A DNA stretch of 64,000 nt, from assembly GCA_009731375.1 (NCBI GenBank), contig BJOX01000157.1, positions 497,109 to 561,108 on the forward strand, in the 5' to 3' direction. Every line of letters starts with the position of its first letter. The first letter of the stretch is position 1. This DNA comes from Paulinella micropora (taxonomy: Eukaryota; Cercozoa; Imbricatea; Euglyphida). A program made the translations under genes and the position numbers. Positions 17,793 through 28,701 of this stretch are shown here, piece after piece. The notes beneath the pieces were generated by a model. The model had not been told where the DNA came from. It made no database searches and was given only the letters and a program-made list of their open reading frames with translations.

Positions 17793-18366
17793 TTAACATC
17801 TCTAACTTTGGAAAGGACTTGTCCCTTTTGCCACTTTTGCCACCGGCAACTACTAAAACCATAGTGGCAAATTTCGGTAAGGTTTATATGTTTATCTTGA
17901 TAATCTGTGTTGGTACATCATGTCTGATTAATAAAAATCAATTTTGAATGTTTTTTCAAGTAGCCAGGATCACTAGATCAGCAAAAGTATAGCAAAATAG
18001 TGGCAAATATTTTTACTGATTAATTACTTCTTATTTACCACTTTTCTGCTGGATTTTTACTGTGATTTCAAAGCATTAAGTTGAATTAAGTAATATATTA
18101 ATAAAAAATCAATTTTACATCATATTACATCATACATCACAATTGTGCGGGTGGCACCAGCACTTGAAATTTGTGAAACTTGCCACTCGAAATTAGTTAA
18201 AGTCATTAATACATATGTGGCAGAAAGAAACCTAGCCCGGCAGATTTTACTGCTTGATTCATTTAAAGCAGCACGGAAAAGCTAAATTTAATTTAATTTT
18301 CAATTATTAATAAATAACTTATCATAGTCAATTAACTTTTCCGGTGTGACGTCACACTTCAAGTTG
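17793..18366 (+). repeat. left terminal inverted repeat
   Basis: About 574 bp, nearly the exact reverse complement of 19634-20206; a few single-base differences (for example TTTAAAGCAGC context, TTAATTACTTC). Confidence 0.85.
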
Positions 18367-18459
18367 TATTAATAATTTACGCAAACACTTTTCTCGTAAA
18401 TTGAAGTCAGATCATTATTTAGTAGATAGTAAAAAGTGGAACATAGAGATTTCAGTATA

Positions 18460-19044
18460 TTAGTAGTCAATATCATCATCTGCAATAGCTGGAGGCAGCC
18501 AACCTTCGGACGATGAGTCTGATAGATCGGACCGGCAACCTTCCTCCCTCAAACCAACTGCGTCCCGTTCTTCATCGCTGAGACCATAGACCCTGCCAAA
18601 AACACGACGAACACGCACACGAGCAGCAGAATGTGGACGATTACGATTTCGACCTAGAACTAAAGAAGGCGCAACCAAAGGTGCGTCTTCATCCGATGAC
18701 TCAGACTCACTCTCCTCTGGCTCCGCTGGCTCAATTCTACGGCGCTTGCGGCGTCGCCTACTTGGTGGTGCCGGCTGCTTGCGCTCCTCATGAACACCCT
18801 GTTCGTCACTATCATCTAAAAAACAAAGCACACGCTGGATTAGAATTTCCTTGTTCCCACTGCGCCTTTGGCCCCTTTCTTGTAACCATGACTTGAGCTC
18901 GTTGACAGTAGCTTTTCTCAGGCTTTCTGCGGTTTTGCTAGCATCTAACAAAGTGGAAACCTTCAAATGGCCTGCTGGAAACCTGTTTGGATCATCGAAA
19001 TCATGAAGACGCTTTTCCTCTTCACTGAGAAGTCTAACGCTAAG
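18460..19044 (-). CDS. SAP-domain protein in the TIR element
   Basis: Open on the minus strand from about 19044 to a stop at 18460 without an ATG; a CTAAC...TTAG acceptor-like signal at 19040-19050 suggests an upstream exon. The frame holds LLSEEEKRLHDFDDPNRF, then a clear SAP motif (LRKATVNELKSWLQERG...GNKEILIQRVL), a DNA-binding helix pair found in chromatin and some transposon proteins. A basic cluster (SRRRRKRRRIEP) and acidic Ser-rich stretches follow. About 190 residues in total. Its role in transposition is unknown. Confidence 0.6.
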   Translation of the reverse strand, partial: LSVRLLSEEEKRLHDFDDPNRFPAGHLKVSTLLDASKTAESLRKATVNELKSWLQERGQRRSGNKEILIQRVLCFLDDSDEQGVHEERKQPAPPSRRRRKRRRIEPAEPEESESESSDEDAPLVAPSLVLGRNRNRPHSAARVRVRRVFGRVYGLSDEERDAVGLREEGCRSDLSDSSSEGWLPPAIADDDIDY

Positions 19045-19443
19045 TTAGTCGATGTGCTTACCAAATTGTCCTCTGAATTCTCATCCCTTCGTAACGAGAT
19101 CAATTTGAAAGCTGAGTCGGACGTTGCAGTGGACACAAGTACCAGTTCGCGCAAAAGTGGGAACAAAAAATTGAAGAGGCCTGTTCAGCAACAAGAGTCC
19201 ACAGAGGAAGACGAAGAGGAAGAAAACAATCCTTTTCAAATCCAACCGTTCCAACAGATAAGTTTGTCGAAGTCCAACACGCCACCGCTTGCATCGCCTG
19301 GCCCTTCTATGCAAGGACAGCAGCAACAATCTTTGTTGCAATATCATTTTCTGCAAGAGCAGAGAAGAATCGATCACGAGCATCATTTGCGGCAGGAACA
19401 GCTCCGCCAACAACAACTTTTTAGTCAGTTTTTCCGTTGGTAA
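19003..19443 (+). CDS. Gln-rich coiled-coil-like protein in the TIR element
   Basis: Plus-strand frame, using the ATG at 19003 (MKTLFLFTEKSNAKL); the frame also reaches an earlier ATG at 18967. It has a heptad-like segment (LVDVLTKLSSEFSSLRNEI), a basic patch (KKLKRP), an acidic run, and a Gln/His-rich C-terminus (QYHFLQEQRRIDHEHHLR). It is divergent to the SAP frame and overlaps its 5' part on the opposite strand, so at most one of the two is correctly delimited there. No family recognised. Confidence 0.4.
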   Translation: MKTLFLFTEKSNAKLVDVLTKLSSEFSSLRNEINLKAESDVAVDTSTSSRKSGNKKLKRPVQQQESTEEDEEEENNPFQIQPFQQISLSKSNTPPLASPGPSMQGQQQQSLLQYHFLQEQRRIDHEHHLRQEQLRQQQLFSQFFRW

Positions 19444-19633
19444 TCGTCTGCCTTCACAGCAGTATTAGTACTGCTAATTTTCCTAAGTCGTAAAATTTAG
19501 AATTATTGATTGCACTGTTTTCTGTTTATTCAACATATCAGTACTGATATTTAGTAATAATTACTTTGAATCGTGACAAAAAAACAATGCTGATGACAAA
19601 TATTTTTATTAAAACAGTGTTTAAGTAAATTGC

Positions 19634-20206
19634 AACTTGAAGTGTGACGTCACACCGGAAAAGTTAATTGACTATGATAAATTATTTATTAATAATTGAA
19701 AATTAAATTAAATTTAGCTTTTCCGTGCTGCTTTAAATGTATCAAGCAGTAAAATCTGCCGGGCTAGGTTTCTTTCTGCCACATATGTATTAATGACTTT
19801 AACTAATTTCGAGTGGCAAGTTTCACAAATTTCAAGTGCTGGTGCCACCCGCACAATTGTGATGTATGATGTAATATGATGTAAAATTGATTTTTTATTA
19901 ATATATTACTTAATTCAACTTAATGCTTTGAAATCACAGTAAAAATCCAGCAGAAAAGTAGTAAATAAGAAGTAACTAATCAGTAAAAATATTTGCCACT
20001 ATTTTGCTATACTTTTGCTGATCTAGTGATCCTGGCTACTTGAAAAAACATTCAAAATTGATTTTCATTAATCAGACATGATGTACCAACACAAATTATA
20101 AAGATAAACATATAAACCTTACCGAAATTTGCCACTATGGTTTTAGTAGTTGCCGGTGGCAAAAGTGGCAAAAGGGACAAGTCCTTTCCAAAGTTAGAGA
20201 TGTTAA
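19634..20206 (-). repeat. right terminal inverted repeat
   Basis: Reverse complement of 17793-18366, ending GAGATGTTAA. Confidence 0.85.
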
Positions 20207-21432
20207 GTCTATTGGCCTGATGCTATGCAATACAATCAATCGCCAATGTTGCTTCAGGTACACTAGCCTTGAGGTAGATGTAACTACCAACAATCTCCTG
20301 TGGGTCGTACTGCAGCATTGTCGGCATCATCTTCGACCCCTTCGGTACCCAAGGCGTCTTTGCCGGCATCCAGGGGCGGCCATCACTACGTTTGAATCTC
20401 GACAGCAACGTGTCGATGTATTGCTTCTGACGCAGCGTAATCGCGTATACACCCCCCAGCTCTCTTCAGCTCAAATTCTATCGACAGGAATTCCCGGACA
20501 AGCCCAAGGTCCTTAACATTTCCCCACTCCTGGTCGAGCTTTCCGACATACTCCTGCCTGCTCTCCTTTGTAGCCGCAGCATGCATGCTATCGTCGACAT
20601 GAGTAAGTATCTCAGTCTTCCTCGTCTTGTCATCCACCCTCGCGAAGACCACCAGGTCGATGATGCTCTGGCTAAAGCCCAGCTTTTTCTGAGTTGGTAT
20701 GACCCTGTCGTTCCAGGATGTGACCGAAGGGCTTCAATCCATTTACACCTCCAATTGCCTCCCAAACCGTATTCGGTGGCTCGTACCCAGCCGGAGGCTT
20801 CAACCACACCGGAATTCTCAGCTTCATGTTGGGCAAGGCACTCTCTTCATCCACGCTGAATATGTCATGTCTTGAAGTACCGCTAAGGCACACGTCATCC
20901 ATACCATCTCTACCCGGCATGTCGGTAGGTCCACTCTATCATACTGCCACGAAGGTTGTAAGAATCCAATCCCTGCAATCCTGGAGTTCGTTTCCACCAT
21001 CGGTCCATCCACAGACTACCTTTTCTCGAAGTCCACAAACCTTGTTACCAGAGGCTCCCCCGGCGGCTTCTCAGATACATGTCGTTCGACAATCGCTCCC
21101 AACCGAAGGTGCTTGTCTATATCTGCAAACCTCGACTCGTTGAATTTCCCAGAGGCCGTCGCCTCACGATACGGAACTGGGACGGTCACCAGAAACGCCC
21201 CAGATCAAGTTCCCTGGCCTAGTCCTCTCTCTGCTGCGAGGTTGACCCACGATGTTGGACACAGACACTGCTGCCCCGTCCCACACAACCGGAACCCCGT
21301 TTCTATTTCTTTGTTTTCCGGTCTATGATGCAGGGAGGGAAATGGTCTCCCACTCCCCGCAGCCTTGACTTCAGCCACACGAGCAGCTCCCCCACGACCA
21401 CCGTCCAATACCCCTTCGTCCCCTCGAACCAG
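20207..21432 (-). pseudogene. pol: copia B reverse transcriptase, frameshifted
   Basis: Contains the RT first Asp region (DIFSVDEESALPNMKL), PAGYEPPNTVWEAIGGVNG and the second catalytic motif THVDDSMHAAATK, then EFLSIEFELKR. These match copia C at 27300-27800. At least two frame changes and stops are present. Confidence 0.8.
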
Positions 21433-22584
21433 TCAAACAACCCCAGCGTCTTCACCAGCGCCTCCCAAGTCCGTACCCGTCACTGGTAACGCACTGGTAG
21501 CCGTAGCATCCACTTCCCGTTCCGGTGTGACAGCGTTGTCAGTCACTTCCAGTATAACTTCCCATTCGTCATCAGTGAAAATTTTCCCGGGATTTCCGTC
21601 GACTTCGCCACATTTTTTCCGTACAACCCCCGTGCTGTGGAACGAATGTTGAAGCGACGTCGCCACCTTGCTTTTCGGGTACAACGTCGGCCATCCATGG
21701 GATGTAGGGTCCCGAACCACCATGTCGGCCGTTAGCTTGAGTCGCCAGTCGTAGAGACTCCACACCACGTAGGCAGATTGCTCGATGTTCACACCCAGAA
21801 AGACCCCGCTCTCCTTTCTATTCCCCTTTCTTCCCTTCTTGTAGATGACGCATAGACACCCAAACGGATATACCATCGAGTAGTGCGGGGGCGGTCTCCC
21901 GTAGAACGCTTCATGCCTCGATTTGCTTGCCCCCGCCCGTCCTTGCATGTTCAGTAGGAAGACAGCATAGTTCACTGCCAGTGGCAAGAAGTACACTGGC
22001 ACTGACCTAGCTACCAGCAACGTTGTTTCAAGACCAAAGACCACCTTGATCCCTGCCTCTGCGTACGCGTCCTTGTTTGGGTCGTTGCGAACCGGTAGAT
22101 GACGTTCAACCCCAGTTTCCTTGAGATGGTCTTGAATGCTCGTCGCAATCCATTCTTTGTCTGTTCGAAACTTCTTCATCTTGTTCCCCGTTTGTGTCTC
22201 TGACCAATCCTGTAGTTGCTTCAGTTGCTGTAGAGTACACTCCTGACTCCTAGTTTTGACCCAATAGTTACGCAGTAGGCCTGTCACGTTGTCCACAAAT
22301 ACATTGCAGTAGGGAGTCTCTTCGTACATAGGAAACATGATCCTCCCCGTCCCATCTCCACTCCAGTCTTCACCTGCTTTCTCGCAGATAGTTAGTGACA
22401 CTCCTTCGTGGTTTGCATGCTTTTTCATCTTTGTCGTTTGACACGACATACAGGCCTGGTCCACCGTCGATCCCTTCCCTTTCAGTGTAATGTTATTCAT
22501 TCTGACGAACTGTCTTGCCATTGTATCCCCAAAGTGGAATATGTCGTGTAGCTTTCTCATGTCCACTTGCATTGCAGGGTTCAT
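21433..22584 (-). pseudogene. pol: copia B integrase, C-terminal part
   Basis: Starts at the copia C junction with MNPAMQVDMRKLHDIFHFG (zinc-binding His pair) and CMSCQTTKM (Cys pair). The core follows: CNVFVDNVTG (Asp), KFRTDKEWIA (Asp), DAYAEAGIKV (Glu). Then HEAFYGRPPPHYSMVYPFGC and SAYVVWSLYDW. The frame is intact for about 380 codons. It shows the uninverted order of the segment that is inverted in copia C. Confidence 0.85.
22580..22584. repeat. left target-site duplication of copia C (TTCAT)
   Basis: TTCAT precedes the 5' LTR and recurs at 28697-28701 after the 3' LTR. Confidence 0.85.
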
Positions 22585-22881
22585 CTTTATACCAACTTCT
22601 TTGTTAGAATAGAATTGGTAATGTGTTTCAATAGGCCGTATCATTTTCACAATTGAGGACCTAGAATTAATTGTTAGGACTGATATTGCTCAATGGACTT
22701 GAGTTATTATGATTAGACTGATTAGGTCAATTGTAACAATCAGGTCAGGACACGCGCTCTTAGTTCGCGTCTCTTTTGTACCTCAATCTGTGTTTAGTAA
22801 AGTATTTCAGATTTGCCGAACTAAGCAAGTCACAAAGTGCTCCGGTCTTCTACACTGTTCCGGTGAAGTATTAATATAAAG
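22585..22881 (+). repeat. copia C 5' LTR
   Basis: 297 bp; starts CTTTATACCAACTTC and ends TTAATATAAAG. The ends form a 7-bp inverted repeat CTTTATA/TATAAAG instead of TG/CA. Fixed independently by the TTCAT duplications and by the copia B LTR. Confidence 0.85.
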
Positions 22882-22885
22882 GGTT

Positions 22886-24328
22886 ATGACCTCTTCTGCG
22901 CTAAAGAACGCTGCGACCGCTATCCTACAGGGGAAGGCGCCTACGTTCAAGGATGGTGCGAGTGGACGGAGCTGGGACGAATGATACGCGCAGGTTCGGG
23001 CAGATCTCGCTTGCGTGGAGTGCTGGGAGTATGTGCAACCTTTGGCTGAGGTGATCCAATCGAGAACCGAGGTGGAGGCGGAACTTCGCGCGGAAGCTAA
23101 AGAAGTCAAGGAAGGAGCGGCGAGGCGGCAACGGGGGGATGTCGACGGCAAGCAACAAGAGCAAAAGCAAGAGCTGACTCCGGTACAAAGGCGAAGGGTG
23201 ATGGCCAGAAGGGCCCAAATCTTCATGTGGATGTACAAGGGGCTGGACTACGGGTCGGCGTCGGAGCGAATCGTGAGGCACCTGGTGCGGGAGGAGCAGC
23301 GAAGATCGGAAGAGTTATTGAGATTGCTCCGGCAAAGGTACCAAGGCAACGACGCTCACCAGAAGCAACAAAGGAACAACCTAGTATGCGGATGGAGATT
23401 CAACTGCAAGGAAGACCTACGGGCGCAACTCAGCGACTTCGAATCGCATTGCCAGTTTTTGGAGGCTCACGAGGAACCGATAAGTGCTACAAGGAGAATG
23501 CAGTTTATTAATACTGCACTTGGAAAGTGCGAACAGAGGAGCCTATGGAAATCATTCCTGGACGCTCAAGTGGCTACACCTTCGGCTACATGGGACGACT
23601 TCAAGCAGCTCTTTGAGAGGAAAGTGATAGCAAATGAAGCTATGTCAAGGGAAGAGAAAGCGTTGGGGACAGCAATGGTTGCTACGCAGCAACAGAAGAC
23701 AAGGGATGTATCGGCAAAGGAAGGGAGAAAGCTAGAATGCTACAACTGCGGCAACCCGCACAAGTACTTTACTTGTACTATAAAGTGCCGGATCCCGGGA
23801 CATGACCACCAGGGAAGAAGATGTCCTACATTGAAGGACAGGTACCGGAAGAAGATGCCACCAGGCGGAAACCAGAAGGCGAACGCAAACCAAAGGCAGA
23901 GTGGTAACGGAAGCGCGAGCCAAAGCAACGCTAGGCCGGGGGACAAGGGTGGCGGGAAGAAAGCCAACAACGGTGCGCCGGTCGTGTCGTGTTTGGCAGT
24001 GTCTACCAACGACATGGAGATCCCACGAACGATGGATGCATACCTTGCACCGGCTGCGGACGGGGGAGGTCTCATCGAAGTTGGGGCGAAAGACACCGGA
24101 AGGAAGAAGGCATTTGCATTCATGGCTTCGACAAGCCCAATGATCTACGTTGGAGAGGAAGAAGTGGATGCACCGGGAGACAACAGCAATGGAAAAATAA
24201 ATGCAGCAGACTACTGGACGTGCTTTAATAACGCCTGTTTGAACTACGGTACTGGAGATGGTTTTATAACTTCAAAGTTGTGCCGAACAACTGGGAGGAT
24301 TATGTCAAAGGGCTGGGAAAAGGAGTAG
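22886..24328 (+). pseudogene. gag: copia C Gag
   Basis: The natural start is the ATG at 22886 (MTSSALKNAATAI), conserved in copia B, but codon 33 is TGA (22982). Beyond it the frame is open from about 22985 to 24328. It has a charged N-terminal helix, a UBN2-like core (VCGWRFNCKEDLRAQLSDFE), and a zinc-knuckle-like cluster CYNCGNPHKYFTCTIKCRIPGHDH at 23738-23810, followed by a basic Asn/Gly linker. A one-base deletion at about 24240 throws the end out of frame: the copia B copy continues straight into the MYND region. Confidence 0.8.
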
Positions 24329-25062
24329 GCGTTGATACTCGGGAAGGGCTACTCAAGAGAGTACCAAGGGAGTGCGAGTTCTGCGCCAAAGAAGCATCAA
24401 AGAAATGTGGCCACTGCAAAATGGTCTACTACTGTGGAAGGTGGTGCCAAGGGCAGGACTGGAGAACTCATAAAGTATTCTGCAAGTTTACTCAGACGGA
24501 GGGAGTCAAGTCCTCGTGGCAAGCTGTGCTGGACAACGAAGCTATGGCCCCAGCAAGGGGACTTGGTGGACATGCGTCAACTATAACTGTAATGCGGGCG
24601 GACTTGGCGTTTCAACGGATGCTACGCTTCTTTCATGAACGGCCGGACACGGGAAAGACGGGGATGATGCCGAGGTACAACAAAGCCCTAATGATGAGTC
24701 CTACGACAAACGCGGCTGAATGGATCGATATCAGCTGGGAGGCTCTCATGCAAGCATTGGAGAGGGCTGGGAATGATAACGAGAGGATGTTGCTTCGAGA
24801 GAGAGCGCGACAATTCCCGCCGCCATACGCTGTTGTGGAAGAAAAGAAGACGGTGAGTGTGACTTCGACGGGACCCGGTGAAGAAGAAGAGGACCAGACG
24901 GGTCTGCAATCGGTTATACGACGGGTCAGGTGCCAAATGGGGGGACTGCAACAGTGGAAAGGAAGGTGGGAACGTGGGATGAGATGCGTACGACGATTAC
25001 GGTTGGAGTGGATGGGGGAGAACGTGTACCTAGTACGGCTGCTGACGATGAAGGCGAAATAG
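24280..25062 (+). pseudogene. copia C MYND zinc-finger segment of the polyprotein
   Basis: Frame continuing Gag after the deletion near 24240. At 24373-24483 it has C-x2-C-x7-C-x2-C-x5-C-x3-C-x7-H-x3-C (CEFC, CGHC, YYC, RWCQGQDWRTHK, VFC), the MYND signature including the CQ..DW..H core. MYND fingers bind proline-rich peptides, usually in chromatin regulators. A conserved helical stretch (LAFQRMLRFFHERPDTGKT; EWIDISWEALMQAL) follows before the protease. The same module exists in copia B, so it belongs to the family. Confidence 0.88.
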
Positions 25063-28000
25063 AAGAGGAAAGAAAACCGCCTAACACCCCTATGGAATAT
25101 GACCCTGCGAGCATGATGGCGGTTAGAGGTAAAGAGCAAGAGGAAAGGGCGATCTACCTTGACAGTGGCTCATCGAAACACCTGGTTCCGAACGCGTCAA
25201 TGTTGCAAGACAAAGCTGACGAGGGGCTGGACTTAAGAGGAATAGATGGGCCTACAAAAGCGACAGTCATGGGGAAGATGGAGTTTGTCGGAATGTCGGG
25301 GGAAGGACGGCCTCAACAAGTGAAGATGGAGGAGGCCTATTGCATCGAGACGTTGGATAGGGTGCTCTTCTCGGCAGGACAGCTACAAAAGCAAGGATAC
25401 GGCATTGTGATGCAAGGCGGCGGTTTCTTCGTTACGAAAAAAGAAATTGACGTGCGACCCAGTGACAAGATATTGGTAGGCGATTTTGATCCGGATGCCT
25501 GTCAGTATAAGTTTAGAACTTTGCAGACTCCGGATGCAAAAGATGAAAGCAAATCGCATTCACTACGCTACCCATCTGCTTTCTGGACGACTACAATGGA
25601 CCCTGCTGCGGCTGTGGATGCTGGGAAGCTACATGATGTGTTTCACTTTGGGACTACTATGGCGAGACAATTCATGAAAATGAACAACATCACGTTAAAG
25701 GGAAAAGGATCTGTCGAGAACCATGCCTGCACTTCATGTATGACAGCAAAGATGCAAAGCATTCCAACTACGTGGGGGCATCCCTGACAGTCTGCGAGAA
25801 AGCTGGGGAAGACTGGAGCGGGGATGGAACGGGAAGGATCTTGTTCCCCATGTACGGGGATACTCCCTATTGCAACGTGTTTGTGGATAATGTTACGGGA
25901 CTGCTACGCAACTATTGGTGCAAAACACGAGATCAGAATGCAACCCTGGAGCAAGTGAAGCAACTACAGGCGTGGTCTGAGACGCAGACTGGAAATAAAA
26001 TGAACAAGTTTCGAACAGATAAAGAATGGATTGCAACAGGCATCAAGGAACATCTGAAGAAGATGGGAGTGGAACGCCATCTGCCTGTGCGAGATGATCC
26101 AAACAAGGATGTATATGCTGAGGCGGGAATTAAGGTGGTTTTCAGCTTGGCAACTACACTTCTGGTTGCACGATCAGTTCCGGTGTACTTCCTACCGCTG
26201 GCAGTTAACTATGCTACGTTCCTACTGAACCTAGAAGGAAGGACAGGAATCTTCCTGTCGTAAAAACTCCAGACCACATACGCAGACTGCTCCGCGTTGA
26301 CACCCATAAACACTCCTGGCTCCCCCCTTTCCTGCCCTTTTCCCCTTCTTTGTAGATCACGCACAGGCAGCCAAAGGGATGTAGCATGGAATAGTGAGGG
26401 GGGGGTCTTCCATAGAATGCCTCGTGCCTTGAAAGTTACGGCAGACATCACGGTGAGGGATTACACAACGCACGGGTGGCCAACACTGTACCCAAAAAGC
26501 AGAATGGCAGCGTCATCCCAACATCTGTTTCACAGCTCGAACATAGCACGGGAAAAAAGTGGCGAAAGTGACGGAAATCCCGGAAAATTTTTTACCGACG
26601 ACGAGTGGCTTGTGATCCAATGTCTGGTAGACGAAGTCGGCGAGCCGGAACGGGAAGTGAGAGATACGGAAACCAGTGCGTTGCCGACAGAAGCTACGGA
26701 CCAGGGTGTCGATGGTGGAGATGCTGGAGTTGTCAGGTGGTTAAAGGGGAGGATGAGCTGCCCAACGAGAGTCATTTGTCTGTTGCTCAGGGGGGTGCAG
26801 GCAGAGCTGAAAACAAGAGGAGCTCTGCTAACCTGTTGCCCCCAGAGTGGAAAACAAGAGAAATAGGAATGGAGTGCCGGTTTCGTGGGACGGGGCAGCT
26901 ATAACCGCTACTAACATAGTCTCTCAGCCTCGCAACAGAGAAAAAACGAAGCCGGGTAACTTCAGATCAGGGGCATTCCTGGTGACCATACCGGTTCCGT
27001 ATCGCCAAGCGACTGCGTCTGGCAGATTCAATGAGTCTAGATTTGCGGACATAGACAAACACCTCACTGACAGGCTTGGTGCAATAGTGGAACGACACAT
27101 CTCTGAAAAACCTCCAGGGGAGCCTCTGGTGCCGACCAGATTTGTCGACTTTGAGAAAAGAGAAACAACTGATGGACCAATGGTGGAAGCAAAGTCGAGA
27201 ATAGCAGGCATAGGGTTCTTGCAACCGTCATGGCAGTATGACAAGGTTGATCTGCCAACTTGCAGAGTGGAGATGGTTTGGCTGACGTGTGCTCTGGCAG
27301 TCTTGCAGGACATGGATATTTTTAGTGTCGATGAAGAGAGTGCTTTTCCAAACGTCAAGCTTCGTATACCGGTGTGGTTGCGTCCTCGAGCAGGGTATGT
27401 GCCTCCTAATACGGTATGGGAGGCAGTAGGGGGCGTAAACGGTCTCAAGCCATCTGGTCATGTTTATTGGAACGACAGGGTAGTGCCGACGCAGAAGAAG
27501 CTGGGCTTCCAACAGAGCATAGTGGATCCGGTGGTGTTTGCGAGTTGATGAAGAGACCGGCAAGACAGAGGTGCTCACGTATCACGTGGATGACAGCATT
27601 CATGCTGCGGCTTCAAAGGGCAGCAGGGAAAAGTATGTGAAAGAGCTTAACGGTGAGTGGGGGAATGTCAAAGACCTCGGACATGTGAAAGAGTTCCTCT
27701 CAATTGAGTTCGAGTGTAAGAGGGTCAATGGGGTGTACTCAATCACTCTGTTCCAGAGGCAGTATATCGATACGTTGCTGCAGCGATTCAAGAGGAACGA
27801 TGGACGCCAGTGGATGCCAGCTAAGACGCCTTGGCTGCCGGAAGGGTCGAAGATTGTGCCGGCCTTGGTTGACTATGACCCGCAAGAGATCGTGGGGAGT
27901 TTCATTTATCTCAAGGCAAGTGTACCGGAAGCGGTGGCGGCGATTGCGTCGATTGCTGAGCATCAAGCTAGCAGAGAGAAGTTCGATTACTGTGGAGCGG

Positions 28001-28302
28001 AACAGCTGCTGCGTTACTTTGTGTACGTGAGGAACAGGGGCGTCAGGTTCGCATCGAACGGTAATAGAAGGCTGGAGGCGGACTCTGACTCGTCACTCGG
28101 GAATGGTGAAAAGATGTACTCAAAGACGGGTGGGGTAGTGTTTGTGGCTGGGGGCCCGGTGTCGGTCAGGTCGACAACTCAAAAGCATTTAGTCAAGTGG
28201 GTGCCATCCGAAGAGAACAGGGCTGACATACTGTCAAAGAAGATCACTAGCCCCTCAGTATTGAAGCGTGGAGCCGATCGCTTAACAGGACACTCTGTTT
28301 GA
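25062..28302 (+). pseudogene. pol: copia C Pol: protease, integrase, RT, RNase H
   Basis: Protease active site AIYLDSGSSKHLV at about 25150. Integrase zinc motif KLHDVFHFG...CTSCMTAKM (25625-25750), core VDNVTG, FRTDKEW and YAEAGIK to 26180. RT with DIFSVDEESAFPNVKL (27315) and YHVDDSIHAAASK (27580). RNase H DSDSSLGN (28085) and SEENRADILSKK (28208), but the block carrying the catalytic Glu and second Asp is deleted after TTQKHL. Frames change near 25780, 26250-26430 (inversion) and 27545. Defective. Confidence 0.85.
26249..26430 (-). other. local 180-bp inversion inside copia C
   Basis: This segment reads correctly only on the minus strand (SAYVVWSFYDR, HEAFYGRPPPHYSM-like). Copia B has it in the normal orientation at 21730-21930. 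At the left breakpoint GACAGGAA TC TTCCTGTC forms a short hairpin. Confidence 0.85.
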
Positions 28303-28376
28303 CTCTTGCTACATGAGTATGAGACAGAGAAGATAGCAGTATTACAAGTAGATTGTATTTTGACTTCCTAATGGAT

Positions 28377-28385
28377 TAGGGGGAG
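28377..28385 (+). promoter_or_regulatory. copia C polypurine tract
   Basis: TTAGGGGGAG directly precedes the 3' LTR start CTTTATACC at 28386. Confidence 0.75.
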
Positions 28386-28696
28386 CTTTATACCAACTTC
28401 TTTGTTATAATAGAATTGGTAATGTATTTCAATAGGCCGTATCATTTTCACAATTGAGGACCTAGAATTTAATTGTTAGGACTGATATTGCTCAATGGAC
28501 TTGAGTTATCATGATTAGACTGATTAGGTCAATTGTAATCTAATCATAATAACTCCAGGTCAGGACACGCGCTCTTAGTTCGCGCCTCTTTTGTACCTCA
28601 ATCTGTGTTTAGTAAAGTATTTCAGATTTGCCAAACTAAGCAAGTCACAAAGTGCTCCGGTCTTCTACACTTTTCCGGTAAAGTATTAATATAAAG
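28386..28696 (+). repeat. copia C 3' LTR
   Basis: 311 bp, about 95% identical to the 5' LTR. It has a short extra segment (TCTAATCATAATAACTCC) that is largely the reverse complement of nearby LTR bases, another small fold-back event. Confidence 0.85.
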
Positions 28697-28701
28697 TTCA
28701 T
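28697..28701. repeat. right target-site duplication of copia C (TTCAT)
   Basis: Matches 22580-22584. Confidence 0.85.

Larger units (their letters stand above)
17793..20206. mobile_element. DNA element with about 575-bp terminal inverted repeats
   Basis: Left end TTAACATCTCTAACTTTGG and right end CCAAAGTTAGAGATGTTAA are exact reverse complements, and the match continues inward nearly perfectly to about 18366 and 19634. The repeats carry TTTGCCACTTTTGCCACC subterminal motifs and a GTGTGACGTCACAC palindrome near their inner edges. It is inserted in copia B's pol; flanks (minus) read CCAATAGAC | element | TAGGGACAAG, so the duplication is short or eroded (TAG, or TAGGGAC with a 2-bp loss). It encodes no recognisable transposase, so it is either non-autonomous or of an unfamiliar family. 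Confidence 0.85.
22585..28696 (+). mobile_element. copia C: Ty1/copia element with MYND finger, defective
   Basis: LTRs 22585-22881 and 28386-28696, TTCAT duplications, gag, MYND, protease, integrase, RT and RNase H in copia order. It is inserted in the integrase gene of its relative copia B. Defects: TGA at codon 33 of gag, one-base deletion near 24240, further frame changes near 25780 and 27545, a 180-bp inversion at 26249-26430, and an in-frame loss of about 90 codons in RNase H. Confidence 0.9.
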
